This document shows, piece after piece, positions 42,552 through 50,367 of a DNA stretch of 64,000 nt. The notes below the pieces were generated by a model. It did no database searches and was not told where the DNA came from. It worked only from the letters and a program-made list of their open reading frames with translations. The DNA lies in the NCBI GenBank assembly GCA_012719175.1, contig JAAYAX010000014.1, forward strand, positions 1 through 64,000, read 5' to 3'. Both the position numbers and the translations under genes were made by a program. The DNA comes from Methanomassiliicoccus sp. GTDB lineage: Archaea; Thermoplasmatota; Thermoplasmata; Methanomassiliicoccales; Methanomassiliicoccaceae. Positions within the stretch are counted from its first letter, which is position 1, and every line of letters starts with the position of its first letter.

Positions 42552-43328
42552 ATGGTCCAGAAGGATGCCTATGAGGCGCTCGAGCACAAGATCATGGCCC
42601 TGCGGGAGAACAGCCGCACCGGTGATGAGCGTAAGACCCTGGACGAGGTGTTCGACCGCGACACCATCTTGGGGATCTATAAGCTGATGACCGATGGTTA
42701 CATCGATACCATCCAGTACCCCGTGTCCACCGGAAAGGAGGGCAATGTCTTCGCGGCCGCGGACGCCGATGGCAAGCTCTTCGCCCTCAAGGTCTACCGA
42801 ACGTCCAATGCCACCTTCAACCGAATCGCCAAGTACATTGAGGGAGACAAGCGGTTCAAGGGCCTCAGCGGTTCACGGCGGAAGATCGTCTACGCATGGG
42901 CGAGCAAGGAGTTTCGGAACCTCCAGCGGCTGAAGGACGCCGGGGTCAAGGTCCCAACGCCCATCCGATACTACCGCAACATGCTGGTGATGCAATACAT
43001 CGGCAACAAGGCAGGTCCGGCACCCCTGCTCAGGCAGGTCACGCTGGACGATCCCGAGGAGGTTTATTCCACGCTCATCGAGTACATGCGCCTCGCCTAC
43101 CAGGAGGCGAAGCTGGTGCATGCCGATCTGAGCGAGTACAACATCCTCTATTACAGGAAGAAACCAGTGATAATAGACGTGGGGCAGGCTGTGCTCACCG
43201 AACACGTGAACGCCAAAGATTTCCTCCTCCGGGACATCGAGAACGTGAACAGGTATTTTAGGGGGCTTGAGGTCAATATATTGAGCAGGGACGAGGCCCT
43301 CCGGACCATTACAGAGGTATCCAAATGA
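42552..43328 (+). CDS. Serine/threonine kinase RIO1
   Basis: A 258-residue atypical kinase of the RIO1 family. ATP-binding STGKEGNVF loop and FALKVYRTSNATFNRIA (catalytic lysine), catalytic loop LVHADLSEYNILYY, metal-binding IIDVGQAV. RIO1 matures the small ribosomal subunit. The start is the ATG at 42552, 13 bases after the aIF1A stop; the longer frame upstream is antistart noise overlapping aIF1A. It overlaps the KH gene start (ATGA). Confidence 0.93.
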   Translation: MVQKDAYEALEHKIMALRENSRTGDERKTLDEVFDRDTILGIYKLMTDGYIDTIQYPVSTGKEGNVFAAADADGKLFALKVYRTSNATFNRIAKYIEGDKRFKGLSGSRRKIVYAWASKEFRNLQRLKDAGVKVPTPIRYYRNMLVMQYIGNKAGPAPLLRQVTLDDPEEVYSTLIEYMRLAYQEAKLVHADLSEYNILYYRKKPVIIDVGQAVLTEHVNAKDFLLRDIENVNRYFRGLEVNILSRDEALRTITEVSK

Positions 43329-43861
43329 GACTGGTACGCATACCGAAGGAGCGGGTCGGTGCCCTCATAGGCACCGATGGAGAGACCAAGGAGTTCATCG
43401 AAAAGCGGACCGGGGTCAAGATGAGGATAGATACCGAGGGAGAGGTCGACATCGAGGACAACCCCGAGGACCCCCTGGCGGCGCTGAAGGTCATGGACCT
43501 AGTGAAGGCCATTGGGAGAGGGTTCTCCCCTCACCGCGCGTTCCGCCTGCTGGACGAGGACGAATACCTGGAAGTAATCGAGCTGGGTGACTTCGTCGGC
43601 AAGAAGGGGGACCAGCTGGCACGCGTTCGCGCCCGGTTGATCGGCTCCAACGGCAAGACCCGACGCATCATCGAGGACCTTACGGGCGCCAACATGTCCA
43701 TCTACGGAAGCACCGTGTCCCTCGTCGGTAATTCCATACAGCTGCCGATCGCCAAGACCGCGGTGGAGATGATCCTGCGGGGAAGCGAGCACGCCACGGT
43801 GTACCGCTACCTGGAAAGGTCAAGAGCGACCCTGCGCGTCGCGGAGATGGGGTTCATCTGA
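43325..43861 (+). CDS. KH-domain RNA-binding protein (Pno1/Dim2-like)
   Basis: A 178-residue protein with two KH domains: the first begins LVRIPKERVGALIGTDGETK and the second contains RARLIGSNGKTRRIIEDLTG (GxxG loops GTDG and GSNG). Archaeal Dim2 homologues interact with RIO1 and 3' rRNA processing; its position directly after the RIO1 gene, overlapping by four bases, supports the role. Confidence 0.9.
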   Translation: MRLVRIPKERVGALIGTDGETKEFIEKRTGVKMRIDTEGEVDIEDNPEDPLAALKVMDLVKAIGRGFSPHRAFRLLDEDEYLEVIELGDFVGKKGDQLARVRARLIGSNGKTRRIIEDLTGANMSIYGSTVSLVGNSIQLPIAKTAVEMILRGSEHATVYRYLERSRATLRVAEMGFI

Positions 43862-43939
43862 GGGAGAAGGGAGAAATACCCTATCTCCGTTGGGCCGTTG
43901 GCGAGGACGGGACCAGGAACCGTATCGCTGCGTGATCCC

Positions 43940-45181
43940 ATGAACGACATCATAGACCGGGCCGACAAGGCCTTGAAGTTCCAGTACCTCTGCGACCACT
44001 GTCTGGGGCGCCTGTCCGCGCACGTGGACACGGGCACCACCGACCTCGAGAGGGGGCGGAGCGTGCGAGAGGCCGTGGCCCAGGAGCGTGCCGCCAGGAA
44101 CGAGGCCATGCCCGAGACCGCTCTTTGCTGGATTTGCGAGGACGTGTTCCAGGACCTGGAGCGGTTCGCTCAGGAGGCCAGCGAGAAGCTGGGAACGATC
44201 GAGTACGATACTTTTCTCATTGGGACAAGGGTCGATCCGGCGGTGCAGGACCGTGAAGAGCGCCTGTGGTCCGAGGTCGGGGGCGAGAAGGCGGAGCCCA
44301 TAAAGGCCGAGCTGAATAGGGAGATAGGCAAGATCGTGGAGAGGAGCACCGGCAAGGAGGTCGATTTCCGCTCGCCTGATGTGGTTGCGGTCATCGACAC
44401 CCGCTTCGGGCATGTCGATCTGGACATAGCCCCGATATTCATATACGGCCGCTACCGCAAGCACTCCAGGGAGATCCCGCAGACCCGATGGCCCTGTCGA
44501 GTATGCCAGGGCAAGGGCTGCAAGCGCTGTGGAAACACCGGGAAGATGTACCAGAACAGCGTCCAGGAAATAATCGGGAACGTTGTGCTGAAGGAGGCGG
44601 AGGGGGCGGACCACTTCTTCCACGGGATGGGCCGGGAGGACATCGACGCCCGTATGCTGGGGACCGGGAGGCCGTTCGTCCTGGAGATCTCAGAGCCTAA
44701 AAGAAGGCACTTGGACCTAGAGGCATTGACCCTTTTAGCAAACGAGAACGGAGCGGGGGAGGCGGACTTCTCCGGGCTGCGCCGATCCACCCGCGAGGAG
44801 GTGCGCCAGATAAAGGCGGCAACTCCCGATAAGATGTACCTCGCGGAGATCAAGGTGCATGGCAAAGTTAATAAGGACCAAGTCGATGAGGTAGTCCAAT
44901 CGTTAAGTCAAGCGCGTATCACTCAGCAGACGCCAACGAGGGTCGCCCACCGTCGGGCGGACCTTGCCAGAGAACGGGAGATCCACGACCTCCAACTATC
45001 GGAGTTCGCCGAGGACCATCTCGTCCTCCAGCTGAGAACGGAGTCCGGGACGTACGTCAAGGAGTTCGTGAGCGGGGACAACGGTCGTACCGTTCCCAGC
45101 ATCTCGGCGGCGCTAGGGGTGCCGTGCGAGGTCACCGCGCTCGACGTATTACAGGTGATCGATACCACTAACGAGGGATGA
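43940..45181 (+). CDS. tRNA pseudouridine synthase Pus10
   Basis: A 413-residue archaeal Pus10 that makes pseudouridines 54 and 55 of tRNA. N-terminal THUMP-containing domain has the zinc-finger cysteines CDHCLGRL and CWICEDVF; the catalytic domain includes ELNREIGK, DVVAVIDTRFGHVDL, PCRVCQGKGCKRCGNTGKMY and MGREDIDARMLGTGRPFVLE with the catalytic Asp in the last part. The C-terminus has VKEFVSGDNGRTVPSISAAL. The ATG at 43940 is preferred over 43898, which adds residues without family features. Its stop overlaps the L21e region. Confidence 0.92.
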   Translation: MNDIIDRADKALKFQYLCDHCLGRLSAHVDTGTTDLERGRSVREAVAQERAARNEAMPETALCWICEDVFQDLERFAQEASEKLGTIEYDTFLIGTRVDPAVQDREERLWSEVGGEKAEPIKAELNREIGKIVERSTGKEVDFRSPDVVAVIDTRFGHVDLDIAPIFIYGRYRKHSREIPQTRWPCRVCQGKGCKRCGNTGKMYQNSVQEIIGNVVLKEAEGADHFFHGMGREDIDARMLGTGRPFVLEISEPKRRHLDLEALTLLANENGAGEADFSGLRRSTREEVRQIKAATPDKMYLAEIKVHGKVNKDQVDEVVQSLSQARITQQTPTRVAHRRADLAREREIHDLQLSEFAEDHLVLQLRTESGTYVKEFVSGDNGRTVPSISAALGVPCEVTALDVLQVIDTTNEG

Positions 45182-45183
45182 AA

Positions 45184-45477
45184 ATGGTACAAGCTTCCAG
45201 AGGCCTCAAGCGCAAGACGCGCAACATACTTAGCAAGACCCCCCGCACCAAGGGGATGACCCCCATCACCCACGAGTTCCGCGAGTTCGCGGTCGGTGAG
45301 AAGGTCTCCGTGGTCATTGACCCCGGCGTTCACTATGGAATGCCTCATATGCGCTTCCAGGGGAAGACCGGAGTCGTTACTGGAAAGCAGGGTCGCGCTT
45401 TTGTCGTCGATGTATACGATGGTGACAAGCTGAAGACCGTGGTCTCCAGGCCTGAGCACCTGAGGAAGAGCAACTGA
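45184..45477 (+). CDS. 50S ribosomal protein L21e
   Basis: A 97-residue L21e: SRGLKRKTRNILSKTPRTKG, GEKVSVVIDPGVHYGMPHMR, FQGKTGVVTGKQGRAFVVDV. The start is the ATG at 45184, six bases after GAGGG; an in-frame ATG at 45178 lies too close to that binding site and overlaps the pus10 stop. It begins the conserved L21e-rpoF-DUF655-ksgA cluster. Confidence 0.93.
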   Translation: MVQASRGLKRKTRNILSKTPRTKGMTPITHEFREFAVGEKVSVVIDPGVHYGMPHMRFQGKTGVVTGKQGRAFVVDVYDGDKLKTVVSRPEHLRKSN

Positions 45478-45486
45478 GGCAGGCCC

Positions 45487-45807
45487 ATGTCCGAGGAACG
45501 CTACGTGACCTTGGCAGAGGTCAAGCAGCTTCTGGAGAACGCCAGCCAGATCAGGGAGCTGAATCCGGACCAGAAGCTTTCCTTCGAACATTCTCAGAAG
45601 GTCGCCAAGCTCACCCTGGAAAAGGCCGAGGCCCTGAGAGCGGAGCTTTCCCAGCTGGGTTTCATTTCCGAAGCACTATGCACCAAGATCGCCGATCTCC
45701 TACCCACGCACAGCGAGGATGTCCGCGTCCTGTTCACCAAAGAGAGAATGGTGCTAGAGAAGAAGAATATAGAGCAGATACTATCTACGGTACAGAAGTA
45801 TCTTTGA
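45487..45807 (+). CDS. RNA polymerase subunit F (Rpo4/RPB4)
   Basis: A 106-residue Rpo4: ERYVTLAEVKQLLENASQIR, EHSQKVAKLTLEKAEALRAE, then helical HRDC-like end VRVLFTKERMVLEKKNIEQI. It forms the stalk of RNA polymerase with subunit E. It lies 9 bases after L21e, as in many archaea. Confidence 0.9.
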   Translation: MSEERYVTLAEVKQLLENASQIRELNPDQKLSFEHSQKVAKLTLEKAEALRAELSQLGFISEALCTKIADLLPTHSEDVRVLFTKERMVLEKKNIEQILSTVQKYL

Positions 45808-45834
45808 GCTCTCAACGCTGAGGCGGAGATTAAA

Positions 45835-46383
45835 ATGGAGGATTACGCGCTCATATTGGATTATTTACCTCAGGGAATACCTACTGACAAGAGTTTCAGG
45901 AGGGAGCCCCTAGCCTATGCCATCGGAGAGGTCGAGTTCAAACTTTTCGAGCTCGTTCCCAAGGTTGAGGCGGTCGTCGTTATTGGTGACCGGGTCTATA
46001 TCGGCAAGGATCCTTCCCTACGCGACATAATCGTGCATGTCAAGAGGAGGGTCGGCTACGAGGAGCTGACCGCAGCTGCCCAGGCTGAGCTCCCCTTCGT
46101 CCTGCAGGACATAGTCAAGCAGCAACAGGAGCGTTTCATAAAGTTCTTCAACGAGGCCCAGGCCATAACCACCCGGTTCCACATGCTGGAGCTTATCCCG
46201 GGACTGGGAAAGAAGACCATGTGGGCCGTTATAGAGGAGCGCAAGAAAGGGGCGTTCACCGATTACGAAGACCTGGTAAAGAGGGTCCCTGCCCTGAAGC
46301 ATCCCGAAAAGCTCCTGGCCAAGCGGATCGAGGACGAACTGTCCGATCCTTCCCAGAAGTATCGTATCTTCGTATCCCGGTGA
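45835..46383 (+). CDS. DUF655 protein (RNA-binding, helix-hairpin-helix)
   Basis: A 182-residue DUF655 protein. N-terminal OB-like part (YALILDYLPQGIPTDKSFRR, VVVIGDRVYIG), then the helix-hairpin-helix HMLELIPGLGKKTMWAVIEE. It is always encoded between rpoF and ksgA in Euryarchaeota and is thought to take part in ribosome or RNA processing. Biochemical function is not established. Confidence 0.88.
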   Translation: MEDYALILDYLPQGIPTDKSFRREPLAYAIGEVEFKLFELVPKVEAVVVIGDRVYIGKDPSLRDIIVHVKRRVGYEELTAAAQAELPFVLQDIVKQQQERFIKFFNEAQAITTRFHMLELIPGLGKKTMWAVIEERKKGAFTDYEDLVKRVPALKHPEKLLAKRIEDELSDPSQKYRIFVSR

Positions 46384-46507
46384 CGGTCCATATCCCTCAG
46401 ACCATCACCGGGGATGGATCGCTCATCGTTGCGTTTGGATTAACTAGATGATACGTGGCGCACATGATGCTTTTCGACCGGGGAGCTGATGGGATGCTTC
46501 GGGAGCT

Positions 46508-47323
46508 ATGGTCATGAACCAGATACGGACGGGTGACATCATCGACCAACTGGCCGGCCTGGGAGTGAGCCCGACCAAGGGGATGGGGCAGAACTTTCTC
46601 ATCGATGAAAGGGTCGCGGAGCGTCAGATAGACTTCGCCGAGATCGGAGATGAGGACACGGTGCTGGAGGTCGGCCCCGGCCTCGGTGTCCTGACGCATC
46701 GGCTGGCGGAGAGAGCTGGCAAGGTCGTCGCCATCGAGATGGACCGCAGGCTCGCCGACCACCTTCGTTCTACGCTTCCCGGTAATGTCGAGCTTATAGA
46801 GGGCGACGCGCTTACAGTGCCGTTCCCCCCGTTCGACAGGATGGTCTCCAACCTTCCTTATTCCATCTCCTCACCTATCATCTTCAAGGTCCTAGAGCAT
46901 AAATTCCAAAAAGCAGTGGTTATGCTGCAAAAGGAGTTCGCCGACCGAATGGTGGCGAAGCCGGACACCGATGACTACTCCCGCCTGACCGTCAACGTGT
47001 ACTATCGGGCAGAGTGCAGGGTCTTGGAGAAAGTGCCGCGCTCCCGCTTCTGGCCGCCCCCCAAGGTCGATTCCGCCCTCGTGGAGCTTGTCCCCCGACC
47101 CGCGCCCTTTCCCGTGAAGGACGAGAGGCTGTTCTTCCGCCTGGTGGAGGTCCTGTTCCAGCAGCGGCGCAAGAAGATCGGCACGGTGCTGAGGATGAAA
47201 GGACTGATGACCGCAGAGCAGCGTTCCCGTGTCCCCTACGCGGACCTGAGGATCGAGGCGCTGGCGCCCGAACAGATCGGCGAGCTCAGCGATGCGGTGA
47301 GCGAGCTCAAGCACGATCGGTGA
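46508..47323 (+). CDS. rsmA: 16S rRNA dimethyladenosine transferase (KsgA/Dim1)
   Basis: A 271-residue methyltransferase: QNFLIDERVAERQIDFAEIG, SAM loop VLEVGPGLGVLTHRLAERA, acidic ADDIEGDAL-type motif (VELIEGDALTVPF), catalytic NLPYSISSPIIFKVLE. It dimethylates two adenosines near the 3' end of 16S rRNA, a late step of small-subunit assembly. The start is the ATG at 46508; the second ATG at 46514 is equally possible. It ends the L21e-rpoF-DUF655-ksgA cluster. Confidence 0.92.
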   Translation: MVMNQIRTGDIIDQLAGLGVSPTKGMGQNFLIDERVAERQIDFAEIGDEDTVLEVGPGLGVLTHRLAERAGKVVAIEMDRRLADHLRSTLPGNVELIEGDALTVPFPPFDRMVSNLPYSISSPIIFKVLEHKFQKAVVMLQKEFADRMVAKPDTDDYSRLTVNVYYRAECRVLEKVPRSRFWPPPKVDSALVELVPRPAPFPVKDERLFFRLVEVLFQQRRKKIGTVLRMKGLMTAEQRSRVPYADLRIEALAPEQIGELSDAVSELKHDR

Positions 47324-48402
47324 GCTAGCTGCAGGGCGATCCTGATCCCTTCTGGCCCATTTGAGCAAGGTAGGTCACTATCCATTAATACAGTCCATAC
47401 TCGAAAATGGTCTCCTTAGGTCAAAGCTATGGGTTCCGGATCCTGTGATGGTCACAGAGGAGAGGTGGTGTTCTGATCGATAATGTAAGGAAAAAGGTCG
47501 AGGACAGCGTTACCAGGTCAGGCCTGAAGGGAAGGCAGAGAGAGGCAGCATCCGATCATAGACTGTGCGAGCCCAGGTCGTTTGAGGAGAGGTTCTACGA
47601 TCCCGACCATCCCAAGGACAGCGATTGGGTGGCTGACTTCGAAAGTGATCTGCTATTCTCCCACCTGATGGGCAGGAGGTTCTCGGCGAACACAGACCGG
47701 TGCCTCCATTTCAATAGTGTTTGATGATTAGGACCAACGACCCCCGAAATCCCTTCCCTTTTTTTTGCGTGTTGGATGATGGTCTTGATCCCGCCAGTTT
47801 CAAGGTCTTCCCCCTGATACTTACAGTGGAGTTTGCAGACGAATCTTCGATCCATCGACATTGTCCCGTCCATAAATTCGATCAAGTATGCAAGGACCGC
47901 AAAAGACGTCTACGATGTTGTCAGCAGGAACACGTATAGCATGCGGGCCTCGTTTCTCCTTACTGTACTTGGAATAAGGACCCAATATTGATGCTGCCCC
48001 TGATGGTCTAGGCCACAACAAGGAGTCGGATCTAGACATGACCGTCATCTCAGATCAAAGGGCGCGTACCATGCAATCGGCACTCGTGGATGACCTCGTA
48101 TCTTCCAGGGGTCACTGGGACGGACGATGCTTCGATCCTTGCCTTAGCATGTTCCGCGTAGCCTATGAGGCCGCACTCGCGGCGGGGCTGAGCGGCGACC
48201 TCATGCCTGAGCTGAGGAGCGAGAACGGCGTGCTCCATACCTACCGTCCCAATGGAATGAAGATCCCTCTCCGGAATGCCCATGACTGCGGTTCCGGCAG
48301 TGAGTATGCCTCCTTCCTCCAGGATATCCGTAGAACGGCAGGACCGTAGAGCTAGGTGGTTCCACCTCTGAGCCCAATGCCTGGAAACGCACCTCGCAGT
48401 CC
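47324..48402. other. 1.1 kb region without a clear gene
   Basis: Three items are worth noting. CTGTGA-TGG-TCACAG at 47443-47457 is a small hairpin. From 47449 an open frame without an ATG, GTG or TTG near its start runs to TGA at 47721-47723, with protein-like content (SFEERFYDPDHPKDSDWVAD), so it may be a decayed gene. A 103-codon frame at 48038-48349 (start MTVISDQRARTMQSALVDDL) is possibly hypothetical, but overlaps an antisense frame. A T8 run at 47759-47766 may stop plus-strand transcripts. None of these matches a known family. Confidence 0.4.
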
Positions 48403-48879
48403 TTAGAGTAAGGTCTCTGGGCCGCACCAACCCCCCAAGTCCAGCCTGAGGTAGTACCTGTCTGTGCCCTCACCGTACTCGTCCTGACGGTACTCAGCGA
48501 TGCGAAACCCCATCTTCTCCATGTATATGTGCAGGGCCCGGGTGTTGCGGGGGTCGACGGTCAGGGTGACCGAGGTTATGCCTTCCTCGATCAGCGTCTT
48601 GAGCGACTCCTGCAGAAGATATGTCCCGCCTCCGTTTCCTTGGTAGTCCTTCTGAACGGCAATCTGCACCAGGTACGCGGTACCAGGATCGTCCCATGAC
48701 CGGATGAATATGGTGAAGCCCTTCAGGACCTCGTCCACGAAGAGCCCGAAGACCCTTCCGTGCCGTATGTGGTAGGGGACCGACCATCGGTTCTGCAGCG
48801 TCTCCAAGAAGGAATCCCTCTCGACCTCCAGTATGGAAGCGACGCTCTCCCTGCTCTTCTCGATGCACCTCACGACCAT
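48403..48879 (-). CDS. GNAT-family N-acetyltransferase
   Basis: A 158-residue GNAT. YLVQIAVQKDYQGNGGGTYL is motif A for acetyl-CoA binding (Q-x-x-G-x-G), and SVTLTVDPRNTRALHIYMEK then KMGFRIAEYRQDEYGEGTDR the C-terminal part. It resembles RimI-type protein acetylases, but the substrate is unknown. The long upstream frame (to 49095) is basic and low in features, so the ATG at 48879 is used. The gene is convergent with the intergenic region. Confidence 0.8.
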   Translation of the reverse strand: MVVRCIEKSRESVASILEVERDSFLETLQNRWSVPYHIRHGRVFGLFVDEVLKGFTIFIRSWDDPGTAYLVQIAVQKDYQGNGGGTYLLQESLKTLIEEGITSVTLTVDPRNTRALHIYMEKMGFRIAEYRQDEYGEGTDRYYLRLDLGGWCGPETLL

Positions 48880-49171
48880 ATGCTCGCCCTGGGAGATGTT
48901 CTCAGCCCCTACATTCCCGCCCTGAGGGTTTGCCGGTCTCAGGTCATCTCGGGATTGGCTCCAAGTGAAAGAACCTTTCCGTCCGGGATCCATCGATGGT
49001 TTGGCACGTGGCCAAGCGGGCGGAGATGGGCTTCGGCCGTGAGCTGCTCTCCTCGCACGGACGCCCTTAAGTTTCTGATCTCCATCGAAGAGCATTGCTG
49101 GCAGACCAGCAGACCGCGCTCGACCAATGTGTTTTTCTAGCCCGGGGGCATATCATTTGGATGGTAGAGAG

Positions 49172-50362
49172 ATGCAGATCGGTATCGTCGGAAAGCCCAA
49201 CGTTGGCAAGTCCACCTTCTTCTGTGGAGCGACCTTGGCCAGCGCGGAGATCGCCAGTTACCCGTTCACCACCATAAAGGCCAACAAGGGCGTGGCCTTC
49301 GTCCGGGGGAGGTGCCCCCATCTCGATTTTAACACCCAGTGCGTTCCCCGCAACGCGGGGTGCGACAACGGCACGAGAATGATACCTGTGGAGCTGCTCG
49401 ACGTCGCCGGCCTGGTTCCGGACGCGTGGAAGGGGCGGGGTCTGGGGAACCAGTTCCTGGACGACCTGAGGCAGGCGCATGCCCTGGTGCATGTGATAGA
49501 TGCCTCCGGCTCCACCGACATCGAAGGGAACAGTGTGCCCCTGGGCTCCCATGACCCGGTGGAAGACATCCATTTCTTGGAGAGGGAGATAGCGCTGTGG
49601 ATGAGGGGCATCCTGGAGAAGGGCTGGGAGAAGGCGGCTCGGCAGGCCCACATGGAGGGCAAGCCCATCGAGCCCATCGTGCATGACCGCCTCACCGGCC
49701 TGGGGGTGACCGAGGCCCAGGTGGCGGCAGCGATGCGGGAGTCGAAGCTACCGGAAAACCCCATGAACTGGGGGCCGGAGGAGATGTACCGCCTCACCGA
49801 TGCCATTCGCAAGTATGCCAAGCCTATGATCATCGCCCTTAACAAGGCCGATCTCGCTGACGATGCCACTCTGCAGCGTCTCGCCCAGGCTGCGGGTGGG
49901 TTGTGCGTCCCCACGATGGCCGAGGCCGAGCTGGCCCTCAAGAGGGCGGCCAAGGCTAAGCTAGTCAACTACGTGCCGGGGGGAGACCATTTCGATCTCG
50001 CGGACCCCTCGAAGCTCAACGCACCGCAGACCAAGGCCCTAGAGAAGATAAGGGAAGGGGTGGAGAGGCTGCAGGGCACCGGTGTGCAGCAGTGCCTGGA
50101 GAAGGCCGCGTACGAACTCTTAGACCTCATCGTCGTCTATCCGGTGGAGGACGAGAGCAGGCTGACCGATCACGACGGGAGGGTTCTTCCGGACGCGTTC
50201 CTCGTGCCCAAAGGCACCACCGCCAAGGGCCTGGCATACAAGGTGCACACCGATCTGGGGGACAACTTCATACGTGCCATCAACGTCAGGACGCACCGCA
50301 CCGTGGGCAACGACTACCTGTTACAGAACAACGATGTGATCACCATCATCTCCAGGAAGTGA
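49172..50362 (+). CDS. OBG-family GTPase/ATPase, YchF-like, with TGS domain
   Basis: A 396-residue P-loop NTPase of the Obg/YchF group. G1 MQIGIVGKPNVGKSTFFCGA, switch/G3 ELLDVAGLVPDAWKGRGLG, G4 IIALNKADLAD; the C-terminal TGS domain ends the protein (LPDAFLVPKGTTAKGLAYKV, NDVITIISRK). Relatives bind ribosomes. The start ATG at 49172 is preceded by GTAGAGAG; the frame goes further to 49127 without family features. It is 5 bases before the DNA polymerase gene, so the two likely form an operon. Confidence 0.88.
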   Translation: MQIGIVGKPNVGKSTFFCGATLASAEIASYPFTTIKANKGVAFVRGRCPHLDFNTQCVPRNAGCDNGTRMIPVELLDVAGLVPDAWKGRGLGNQFLDDLRQAHALVHVIDASGSTDIEGNSVPLGSHDPVEDIHFLEREIALWMRGILEKGWEKAARQAHMEGKPIEPIVHDRLTGLGVTEAQVAAAMRESKLPENPMNWGPEEMYRLTDAIRKYAKPMIIALNKADLADDATLQRLAQAAGGLCVPTMAEAELALKRAAKAKLVNYVPGGDHFDLADPSKLNAPQTKALEKIREGVERLQGTGVQQCLEKAAYELLDLIVVYPVEDESRLTDHDGRVLPDAFLVPKGTTAKGLAYKVHTDLGDNFIRAINVRTHRTVGNDYLLQNNDVITIISRK

Positions 50363-50367
50363 TATCC

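Noticed and set aside
43940-45181. Archaeal Pus10 as something new
   Set aside because: Cysteine pairs and catalytic region match ordinary Pus10; its cluster with L21e and RIO1 is common.
50092-50367. Upstream part of the DNA polymerase frame
   Set aside because: It overlaps the GTPase gene in another frame, has no polymerase features, and the ATG at 50368 gives the correct N-terminus.
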